A program made the position numbers and the translations under genes. The notes below the pieces were generated by a model that worked only from the letters and a program-made list of their open reading frames with translations, had not been told where the DNA came from and did not search any database. From positions 1-5,050 of the forward strand of contig JACCSD010000185.1 of assembly GCA_013813185.1 (NCBI GenBank): 5,050 nucleotides of DNA, given 5' to 3'. Positions 1 through 5,050 of the stretch are shown here, piece by piece (within the stretch, counting starts at the first letter, position 1; every line of letters starts with the position of its first letter). The DNA comes from Burkholderiaceae bacterium. Its GTDB lineage: Bacteria > Pseudomonadota > Gammaproteobacteria > Burkholderiales > Burkholderiaceae_F.

Positions 1-1214
1 CCGGCGAGGTAACCGAACGCGACGCGCCCGGTGGGCAGCCCGATGTCCTTGCGCAGCACGCGCAACGGCGGAACGTGACGCAGCTGCGCCAGCGGCGGCA
101 GCGCAAAGCCCAGCAACAGCACCAGGCCGCACGCGAACCCCTGCACACCCGGCAGCAATGAGGGCTGCGGCAACGTCGTTCGGATCAGCGAACCGAGCGC
201 GTTCAACAAGACATAGTGAGTTGCGTATCCGAGCGCCATGCCGGCGATGCACGCCGCCAGGCCGATCACGAAGAACTCCAGCGCGAACAACCGGAAGATA
301 TCGGCCTGCGCAAGACCGAGGCAACGCATCATCGCGCACGAATCCAGGTGCCGCAGCGAAAAACGGCGTGCCGCGGCCGCGACCGCGACCGCGGCGATCA
401 TCGCCGCCAGCAGCGCGACAAGCGCGAGGAATCGCTCGGCGCGGTCGATCGTGCGCTGCATCTCGGGACGACCGCCTTCAAGCGTCTCGATACGCTGACC
501 GCGCTGCAAGCCTTGCTGCAACGACTCCGAATACGTTCGCACGGCCGGGCGCTCGCCTGCGACCAGCAGGCGATACGTCACGCGGCTGCCGTTGGCGATC
601 AGCTGAGTCGCCGCAAGATCCTCGATGTTCAGCATCACGCGCGGCGCAAAGTTGATGAATTGCGTACCGCGATCGGGCTCGATCGCGATGATCTTGCTGA
701 TACGAAATGTCTTTTCGCCCAGCTTCATCGCATCCCCCGGCGCAGCCCCAATCGCCAGCAGCAGTTGGCCATCGACCCATACTTCGCCGCGCGCGGGAAT
801 CTCGCGTGTCACCTTGTCGTCCTGCCCAATCGCATCGGCGACGCGCAAATTGCCGCGCAGTGGATAGCCGGGCGACACCGCCTTGACCGCAGAGAGCGAG
901 CTGCGATCGGCGTCGGCCGCACTGATAGCCATGCTCGGGAATGTCACCGTTTGTGCGATCTGCAGGTTCGCTGCGTTCGCGCGGGCGCTCTGATCGGCGT
1001 CGAACGGTGTATCGGAGCTCAGCACAAAATCGGCGCCGAGCAACTGCGTGGCATCGCGCTCGAGCCCGAGACGGATTCGATCGACCAAAAAGCCGACGCT
1101 GGTGACGGCCGCAACGGCTACTACCAACGCTGCTGCCAGCAGCCGCAGCTCGCCGGCGCGCCAGTCGCGCAGCGTCATGCGCAGCGACTGCGCGAGTAAG
1201 CGATTGAAGTTCAT
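1..1214 (-). CDS. ybbP: YbbP-like ABC transporter permease (FtsX/MacB fold), N-terminal half, cut by left edge
   Basis: The minus-strand frame is open from ATG at 1214 to the window edge: 404 codons with no stop. The predicted protein begins MNFNRLLAQSLRMTLRDWRA. It has one membrane helix near residues 23-44, a large extracytoplasmic MacB-type domain at about 46-260, then helices near 262-282, 311-332 and 357-378 that form the first FtsX domain. Between them lies a cytoplasmic coupling segment (RHLDSCAMMRCLG, about 288-300), and a PPLRVLRKD motif follows the fourth helix at about 382-390. This order, and stretches such as VKAVSPGYPLRGNL and the INFAPRVMLNIEDL region, match E. coli YbbP (about 800 residues), so roughly half is present. 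By family it is the inner-membrane subunit of a YbbA-YbbP type ABC system, usually associated with the TesA lysophospholipase/thioesterase; its transported substrate is not established. An in-frame TAG at 1271-1269 and no other normal start after it fix the ATG at 1214. No clear Shine-Dalgarno sequence is visible. The missing half should hold a second FtsX domain. Confidence 0.9.
   Translation of the reverse strand, partial: MNFNRLLAQSLRMTLRDWRAGELRLLAAALVVAVAAVTSVGFLVDRIRLGLERDATQLLGADFVLSSDTPFDADQSARANAANLQIAQTVTFPSMAISAADADRSSLSAVKAVSPGYPLRGNLRVADAIGQDDKVTREIPARGEVWVDGQLLLAIGAAPGDAMKLGEKTFRISKIIAIEPDRGTQFINFAPRVMLNIEDLAATQLIANGSRVTYRLLVAGERPAVRTYSESLQQGLQRGQRIETLEGGRPEMQRTIDRAERFLALVALLAAMIAAVAVAAAARRFSLRHLDSCAMMRCLGLAQADIFRLFALEFFVIGLAACIAGMALGYATHYVLLNALGSLIRTTLPQPSLLPGVQGFACGLVLLLGFALPPLAQLRHVPPLRVLRKDIGLPTGRVAFGYLA
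375..407. repeat. Short GC-rich repeat and perfect inverted repeat inside the YbbP-like gene
   Basis: Three tandem copies of G(G/A)CCGC occupy 375-392. They run into a perfect inverted repeat at 391-407, GCGGCGAT-C-ATCGCCGC, with 8-bp arms and a 1-nt centre. On the minus strand this encodes the Ala/Val-rich part of the second membrane helix (AAMIAAVAVAAAA), so the repetition is well explained by strings of GCG, GCC and GTC codons. I see no reason to give it a regulatory role. Confidence 0.45.
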
Positions 1215-1296
1215 CAGGCGAGTATCGCAGCTAACCCTTATCGCACCGGAAGCGGAGGTGACGGTGCGCTACACCGTGCAGTACAGCGGGTGCGGT
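1215..1296 (-). other. Intergenic gap between the lipoprotein and YbbP-like genes
   Basis: This 82-bp gap is the longest non-coding stretch in the window. It holds one small hairpin (1261-1277) and no obvious Shine-Dalgarno sequence before the downstream ATG at 1214. A GATACT hexamer at 1227-1222 on the minus strand resembles a -10 box at four of six positions, but I find no convincing -35 partner at normal spacing. Whether the YbbP-like gene is read through from the transporter operon or has its own promoter cannot be decided here. Confidence 0.5.
1261..1277 (-). other. Small hairpin about 20 nt downstream of the lipoprotein stop
   Basis: The sequence ACGGTG-CGCTA-CACCGT is a perfect 6-bp stem with a 5-nt loop. 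It lies just after the lipoprotein stop codon (1299-1297) in the transcript direction. The 3' flank on the minus strand reads CACCTCCGCTTCC and lacks a U-tract, so it is not a standard intrinsic terminator. It could shield the 3' end of the transporter mRNA or slow polymerase, or it could be chance. Confidence 0.3.
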
Positions 1297-2424
1297 TCAG
1301 TTGCCGCCGACGGGAACCTTGCCGATGACGCCTTCGACGTAGTAGTTCATCGCACCGAGCTGCGCATCGTCGAGCGAGCCCGACGCCAGGATTTCTTTCC
1401 CGTCGTTGCTCTTCAGCGGTGCGGTAAACGGATGAAACTTGCCGGCGCGAATCTCCTCCTGTCGCGCTTTGACGGCTTCGACGAGCTCGGGCGGCAGGTT
1501 ATCGGCCAGGCCCTGCAAACGAATAAACCCGTCCTTCATACCGCCCCATACCGGCGCCACCGACCAGGTGCCATCGAGCGCTGCCCGCGCGCGTTGCGTG
1601 TAGTAGTCACCCCAATGGTGCGTGACCGCGACGAGTTGTGCGTTCGGGCCGAACTTCGCCATGTTCGAGTGGTACGCCACCGCCATCTTTCTCTTTTCTT
1701 CTGCCGCAGCGACCACCGCGGTGGAGTCGGTGTGATGCGTGACGACATCGGCACCCTGCCCGATCAGTGTGTTGGCCGCATCGCGCTCCTTGCCCGGGTC
1801 GTACCACGTGTTGATCCAAACGACGCGCAGCCGCACCTTCGGATTCGTCGCGCGCGCGCCGAGCACGAATGCATTGATGCCCTGCAAGACTTCCGGGATC
1901 GGAAACGCTGCGACGTAACCCAGCGTGCCGGTCTTGGTCATTCTTCCCGCGATCATTCCGGCCAGGTACCGCCCCTCATAAAAACGCGCGTTGTACGTGT
2001 TGACGTTGGACGCGGTCTTGTAACCCGTCGCGTGCTCGAACCTCACATCCTTGAACTCCTCCGCCACCTTCAGCGTCGGATTCATGAAGCCGAACGACGT
2101 CGTAAAAATCAACTTGTGGCCCTGCTGCGCAAGGTCCCGAATCACACGCTCGGCGTCGGCGCCTTCGGGCACTTTTTCCACGAACGACGTGCTTATCCTG
2201 GGGCCGAGCGCCTTCGCCATCTGCTCACGCCCCGCGTTGTGCTGCGTCGTCCAGCCTGCATCACTGACCGGACTGACGTAGACAAATCCGATTTTCAGCG
2301 GCTGCTCGGTGGCAACCGCTGCTTTGACGGGCTCGGCCTTGGGCGCTACGTCCTCCCTTTTTCCGCAGCCCGCGGCCAGCGCCACCGCACTTGCTATCGC
2401 AATCCACTTCGCAAACGCTTGCAT
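1297..2424 (-). CDS. BMP-family substrate-binding lipoprotein of a nucleoside/purine-type ABC importer
   Basis: The product is 375 residues, a usual size for the Bmp family (PF02608; PnrA/TmpC, NupN). Residues 1-20 are a lipoprotein signal peptide (MQAFAKWIAIASAVALAAGC) with the lipid-accepting Cys at 20, followed by a hydrophilic linker rich in Ala, Lys and Glu to about 40. The mature fold begins with QPLKIGFVYVSPVSDAGW (41-58), the family's first strand and ligand loop. Further family-like blocks are FTTSFGFMNP (107-116), YEGRYLAGMIAGRM (149-162), VTHHTDSTA (228-236), AYHSNMAKFGPNAQL (250-264) and THHWGDYY (268-275). The protein should be anchored in the cell envelope and hand ligand to the two permeases encoded just upstream. 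Ligands known for the family are purine nucleosides and related molecules, with riboflavin in some members, so the exact ligand is inferred only. The ATG at 2424 is chosen because it puts a compact signal peptide at the N-terminus and has an AGAGA motif 6 nt upstream. A GTG at 2469 would add 15 residues. Confidence 0.93.
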   Translation of the reverse strand: MQAFAKWIAIASAVALAAGCGKREDVAPKAEPVKAAVATEQPLKIGFVYVSPVSDAGWTTQHNAGREQMAKALGPRISTSFVEKVPEGADAERVIRDLAQQGHKLIFTTSFGFMNPTLKVAEEFKDVRFEHATGYKTASNVNTYNARFYEGRYLAGMIAGRMTKTGTLGYVAAFPIPEVLQGINAFVLGARATNPKVRLRVVWINTWYDPGKERDAANTLIGQGADVVTHHTDSTAVVAAAEEKRKMAVAYHSNMAKFGPNAQLVAVTHHWGDYYTQRARAALDGTWSVAPVWGGMKDGFIRLQGLADNLPPELVEAVKARQEEIRAGKFHPFTAPLKSNDGKEILASGSLDDAQLGAMNYYVEGVIGKVPVGGN

Positions 2425-2430
2425 CGTTGT

Positions 2431-2435
2431 TCTCT
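2431..2435 (-). promoter_or_regulatory. Likely ribosome binding site for the lipoprotein gene
   Basis: AGAGA on the minus strand sits 6 nt before the ATG at 2424. It is a partial match to AGGAG, but the spacing is good. The competing GTG at 2469 has no such motif upstream, so this site favours the ATG start. Confidence 0.45.
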
Positions 2436-2465
2436 GAAGGGTGATGCGCGAGTCTAAGGGACCAC

Positions 2466-3386
2466 TCACGAGTTGGGACTAAACGGTTTGCCCAGCGACG
2501 CCGGCATGTTCAGGCGAATCCAGCGCGGGTTGCGCGAGATCATCGCCAGCACGACGATCGTCGCCAGGTACGGTGTCATCGCCAGCCACTGCGCCGGGAC
2601 GTCAACCCCCCGACCCTGCAGGTAGAACTGCGCCATGGTGACTCCGCCGAACAAGTACGCACCCAGCAACAAGCGCCCGGGTCGCCAAGTCGCAAACGTC
2701 ACGAGTGCGAGCGCAATCCAGCCGCGGCCCGCGACCATTCCTTCGGACCATAGCGGCGTGTAAATCGTCGACAGGTACGCGCCGGCCAGCCCCGCGCAGG
2801 CGCCCCCGAATGCCACGGCCGCGCAGCGAATGCGCCGTACCGGATGGCCCAGCGCGTGCGCGGACTCCGGCGATTCGCCGACCGCACGCAGAATCAAGCC
2901 AGCGCGGGTTCTAAACAGAAACCACGCGACGGTCGCCGCGAGCGCAAGAGAAAAGTAAACCAGCCAGTGCTGCGCGAACAACGCCGGACCCACGAACGGA
3001 ATATCGCGCAGCAGCGGCACGCCATCACTACCGCGCGCCGGCAACGTATCGCCTTGCAGCGCAAGCCCGATGAAAGCCGACAAGCCCGCGCCGAAGAGCG
3101 CCAACGCGAGACCCGTTGCAAACTGATTGGTCAACAAACCGATCGCGAGCAGTGCGAAGAGCAGCGCCATCACCGTGCCGGCCGCGGCGCCCGCTGCAAA
3201 TCCCACCCAATATTGACCGGTGAAAAGCGTCGCTGCAAATCCGACGACGGCCCCCACCAGCATCATTCCCTCGGTGCCGAGATTGACGACACCGCTGCGC
3301 TCGTTGATCACGATCCCCAGCGCCGCTAGCAGCAACGGCGTGCCGGCGTTCATCGTGATCGCAATCAACGAAGCCAACTCGTCCAT
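2466..3386 (-). CDS. ABC importer permease 2 (BPD_transp_2 family, NupQ-like)
   Basis: The product is a 306-residue, very hydrophobic inner-membrane protein of the branched-chain/sugar/nucleoside permease family (PF02653). It has about eight or more membrane segments. Diagnostic blocks are INERSGVVNLGTEGMML (27-43), the conserved NLGxEG motif of the second BMP-system permease; LRAVGESPESAHALG (166-180), the cytoplasmic loop expected to contact the ATPase; GACAGLAGAYLS (195-206); and GRGWIALALVTFATWRPGRLLLGA (220-243). It should pair with the upstream permease to make a heterodimeric channel. The ATG at 3386 overlaps the previous stop by one base (TGATG), so translation is probably coupled; no Shine-Dalgarno sequence is evident. 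The same frame stays open upstream to 3971, but that part lies wholly inside the previous gene and is not hydrophobic or family-like, so it is excluded. The short C-terminal tail after about residue 288 is probably cytoplasmic. Confidence 0.93.
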   Translation of the reverse strand: MDELASLIAITMNAGTPLLLAALGIVINERSGVVNLGTEGMMLVGAVVGFAATLFTGQYWVGFAAGAAAGTVMALLFALLAIGLLTNQFATGLALALFGAGLSAFIGLALQGDTLPARGSDGVPLLRDIPFVGPALFAQHWLVYFSLALAATVAWFLFRTRAGLILRAVGESPESAHALGHPVRRIRCAAVAFGGACAGLAGAYLSTIYTPLWSEGMVAGRGWIALALVTFATWRPGRLLLGAYLFGGVTMAQFYLQGRGVDVPAQWLAMTPYLATIVVLAMISRNPRWIRLNMPASLGKPFSPNS

Positions 3387-4459
3387 CAGACGGTGGCGGT
3401 CCGATGAAACTGCACGCGATACCTGACGAAGGTGTCGCAAGCCAGCAGGAAAAACAACAGCAGCCCTTGGTAGACACCGGTCAGCGCCGACGGCAAACCG
3501 AGACGCGATTGCGCAAGCTCGCCGCCGATGTAGAAGAGCGCCATCACAAGCGACGCCAACACGATGCCGACCGGATGAAGCCGCCCGACAAAGGCGACGA
3601 TGATTGCAGCAAAGCCGTAGCCGGGGGAGATCGTCGACGTCAATTGTCCGATCGGGCCCGCGACTTCGAGGCCGCCTGCCAGACCGGCCAGCGCACCCGA
3701 AACCATCAATGCAATCCAAAGCGAACGGCGGCTCGAAAAGCCCGCGTAGCGCGCGGCCATCAATGCAATCCCGACCACCTTCAACTGAAAGCCGATCACG
3801 GTGCGCGCCAGCATCCACCAGACAGCGCCGGCCGCAAGCAGTGCGAATACGCTTCCCGCATTCAGCCTGAATCCGTCGGCGATGATCGGCACGCGTGCGG
3901 CGGCTGCAAACAATTCGCTCTGTGGAAATCCGTAGCCGTTTGGATCTCGCCACGGCCCCTGCACAATCCATGAGATCAACTGCTGCGCGACGTAGACCAG
4001 CATCAGGCTCACCAGAATTTCGTTCGCGTTAAAGCGATCTCGCAGCCACGCGGTGATCGATGCCCACAACGCCCCGCCCACCATCGACGCCAGCAACACC
4101 CACACAAACCACGCGCGCGGTGATTCCGCGCCGGCCAGAAGCGCAATTCCCCCGCCGACGATCGCGCCTGCAATCAACTGGCCTTCCGCGCCGATGTTCC
4201 AGACATTCGCGCGAAAACATACCGCCAAACCCACACCGCACAGAATCAACGGCGTCGCTTTCAGTGCCAACTCGCTCCAGCCGCGAAAGCTTGCCAGCGG
4301 GGCAACGATGAACACGTTCAATCCTTGCAGCGGACTCGTGCCCATTGCGGAAAAAAGGGCAGCGCCGGCAATGAGCGTCAACGCGATGGCGGCGACCGGC
4401 GACAACCAGATCCACGCGCGCGACGGCGCCGCTCGCGGTATCAAATGCCATGAAGTCAC
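3386..4459 (-). CDS. ABC importer permease 1 (BPD_transp_2 family, NupP-like)
   Basis: The product is 357 residues with a short hydrophilic N-terminus, a first membrane helix at about 16-38 and a series of further helices to about 342. Motifs of the first permease in BMP-type importers are clear: FRANVWNIGAEGQLIAGA (82-99), ANEILVSLMLVYVA (145-158), the AARYAGFSSRR loop (235-245) likely to touch the ATPase, AGLAGGLEVAG (258-268) and GYGFAAIIVAFVGRLHPVGI (280-299). The stretch GPWRDPNGYGFPQSELF (168-184) fits the extracytoplasmic loop found at this place in relatives. It forms the transmembrane pore with permease 2. The start is a GTG at 4459 that overlaps the ATPase stop by four bases (GTGA). 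A GGAG motif 8 nt upstream supports it, and no in-frame ATG is close by. Substrate class is inferred from the whole gene cluster: a purine, nucleoside or similar compound. Confidence 0.93.
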   Translation of the reverse strand: MTSWHLIPRAAPSRAWIWLSPVAAIALTLIAGAALFSAMGTSPLQGLNVFIVAPLASFRGWSELALKATPLILCGVGLAVCFRANVWNIGAEGQLIAGAIVGGGIALLAGAESPRAWFVWVLLASMVGGALWASITAWLRDRFNANEILVSLMLVYVAQQLISWIVQGPWRDPNGYGFPQSELFAAAARVPIIADGFRLNAGSVFALLAAGAVWWMLARTVIGFQLKVVGIALMAARYAGFSSRRSLWIALMVSGALAGLAGGLEVAGPIGQLTSTISPGYGFAAIIVAFVGRLHPVGIVLASLVMALFYIGGELAQSRLGLPSALTGVYQGLLLFFLLACDTFVRYRVQFHRTATV

Positions 4460-5050
4460 GCAGCGTGCTCCGCGCTCGCGCTCTGCTGATCGTTACCCGG
4501 CCAGAAACCCGCCATCCAGCGTCCCATCTCGGCCGTGTCGATCTGTTGCGGCTCTCTCGATGGTGACAATCGGCCACCCGCCATCACCATCACGCGATCT
4601 GCCAATTGATACAGCTCGTCGAGTTCTTCCGACACGATAACGATCGCGCAGCCGGCCGCTCGCAACGCGATCAGTTCGTTGCGAATCGCTGCAGCCGAGC
4701 CTGCATCGACACCCGACGTGGGCTGGTCTAGCAGCAGCACGCGTGGCGCTGGGAGCACCTCGCGTCCGACGATGAACTTCTGCAAGTTGCCACCGGACAG
4801 CGTTTCGAGCTGCGCCGAAATCGCAGCGCGCACGCCAAAGCGCTGCACAATCTGCGCCGCACACTCGCTTGCTTTGACGACATTCAGTAAGCGGCTCGCT
4901 TGCAACGAGATGTCGGTTAGCAACGCGTTGTCGCTGAGCGTCATGCCGGCGACCGCTGCGTGACCCAACCGCTGTTCGGGCACATAGCGCAAGCCCAGTG
5001 CCCGGCGCTGCGCCGTGTTTCGCCGGCCTACCGCTTGACCGAACAACCGG
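4456..5050 (-). CDS. Double-domain ABC importer ATPase, C-terminal 197 residues, cut by right edge
   Basis: The frame is open to the right edge and ends at TGA 4458-4456. The visible 197 residues are the later part of the second nucleotide-binding domain of a sugar/nucleoside-type ATPase (RbsA/NupO architecture, normally about 500 residues with two ABC domains). In the fragment I see YVPEQRLG (22-29), the family motif before the helical region; the ABC signature LSGGNLQK (84-91); the Walker B segment VLLLDQPTSGVDAG (104-117), with Gln where the catalytic Glu normally stands; and VSEELDEL (139-146), with Glu in place of the switch His. This site is therefore probably weak or inactive for hydrolysis, as is common in the C-terminal half of these proteins, leaving the N-terminal domain (outside the window) to do most work. 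Walker A and the whole first domain lie beyond the edge. It is a cytoplasmic protein that energises the permease pair. A TTG codon at 5046 is simply an internal Leu, not the start. Confidence 0.93.
   Translation of the reverse strand, partial: RLFGQAVGRRNTAQRRALGLRYVPEQRLGHAAVAGMTLSDNALLTDISLQASRLLNVVKASECAAQIVQRFGVRAAISAQLETLSGGNLQKFIVGREVLPAPRVLLLDQPTSGVDAGSAAAIRNELIALRAAGCAIVIVSEELDELYQLADRVMVMAGGRLSPSREPQQIDTAEMGRWMAGFWPGNDQQSASAEHAA
4468..4471 (-). promoter_or_regulatory. Ribosome binding site deciding the GTG start of permease 1
   Basis: GGAG on the minus strand lies inside the last codons of the ATPase gene, 8 nt before the GTG at 4459. Its strength and spacing make the GTG a credible start and fit coupled translation across the four-base overlap. 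Confidence 0.6.

Noticed and set aside
216..1199. Plus-strand open frame (327 codons) opposite the YbbP-like gene
   Set aside because: The minus strand encodes a family-matching membrane protein across this whole stretch; the plus frame yields an Arg/Gln/Asp-rich sequence with no fold-like pattern.
1222..1227. Possible -10 box (GATACT) for a YbbP promoter
   Set aside because: It matches the consensus at only four of six positions, lies within 15 nt of the start codon, and no acceptable -35 element is present at 16-18 nt.
1261..1277. Intrinsic terminator
   Set aside because: The stem is short and no run of T follows on the minus strand, so I list it only as a hairpin.
1048..2457. Long plus-strand open frame (469 codons) opposite the lipoprotein gene
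   Set aside because: It is antisense to a clearly conserved gene and to the YbbP start, is rich in Arg and His with no recognisable domain, and such long shadow frames are common in G+C-rich DNA with strong third-position bias.
2844..3329. Plus-strand open frame opposite permease 2
   Set aside because: It is highly charged (Arg, Gln, Glu), overlaps a conserved permease on the other strand, and has no ribosome binding site or domain that I can see.
3387..3971. In-frame N-terminal extension of permease 2
   Set aside because: It lies entirely inside permease 1, encodes a Cys/Arg-rich non-membrane sequence, and the TGATG junction gives a natural start at 3386.
3404..3973. Plus-strand open frame opposite permease 1
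   Set aside because: It has the charged, low-structure composition typical of antisense shadows and no family motif.

Overview
The window is a compact, G+C-rich piece of bacterial chromosome. Every gene I can support lies on the minus strand, so the operon reads from the right edge to the left. The double-membrane style YbbP permease, the codon use and the form of the transporter proteins suggest a Pseudomonadota member (beta- or gammaproteobacterial in flavour). I cannot name a genus from sequence alone.

In transcription order the layout is: (1) the C-terminal end of a duplicated-domain ABC ATPase of the sugar/nucleoside type (5050 to 4456, cut by the right edge); (2) a first membrane permease (4459 to 3386); (3) a second membrane permease (3386 to 2466); (4) a BMP-family substrate-binding lipoprotein (2424 to 1297); (5) after an 82-bp gap, the N-terminal half of a YbbP-like FtsX/MacB-fold permease (1214 to 1, cut by the left edge). 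Genes 1-3 overlap by 4 nt and 1 nt, which points to one translationally coupled transcript. The lipoprotein follows after 41 nt and probably has its own ribosome binding site.

Genes 1-4 together form a complete BMP-type importer (TC 3.A.1.2, related to Bacillus NupNOPQ and to PnrA/TmpC-type purine nucleoside systems). The lipoprotein captures a ligand in the periplasm, the two different permeases form the channel, and the double-domain ATPase powers it. A purine, nucleoside or similar nitrogenous heterocycle is the likely substrate by family; the exact substrate cannot be read from the sequence. The YbbP-like gene belongs to a different ABC class (type VII, MacB/LolE-like), needs a separate YbbA-type ATPase, and is probably only a neighbour.

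I found no RNA gene, mobile element, CRISPR array or phage feature, and no sign of an undescribed system. The observations worth a second look are modest: a degenerate nucleotide site in the ATPase, a choice of two starts for the lipoprotein, a YbbP gene without its ATPase directly upstream, and a small hairpin in the only real intergenic gap.
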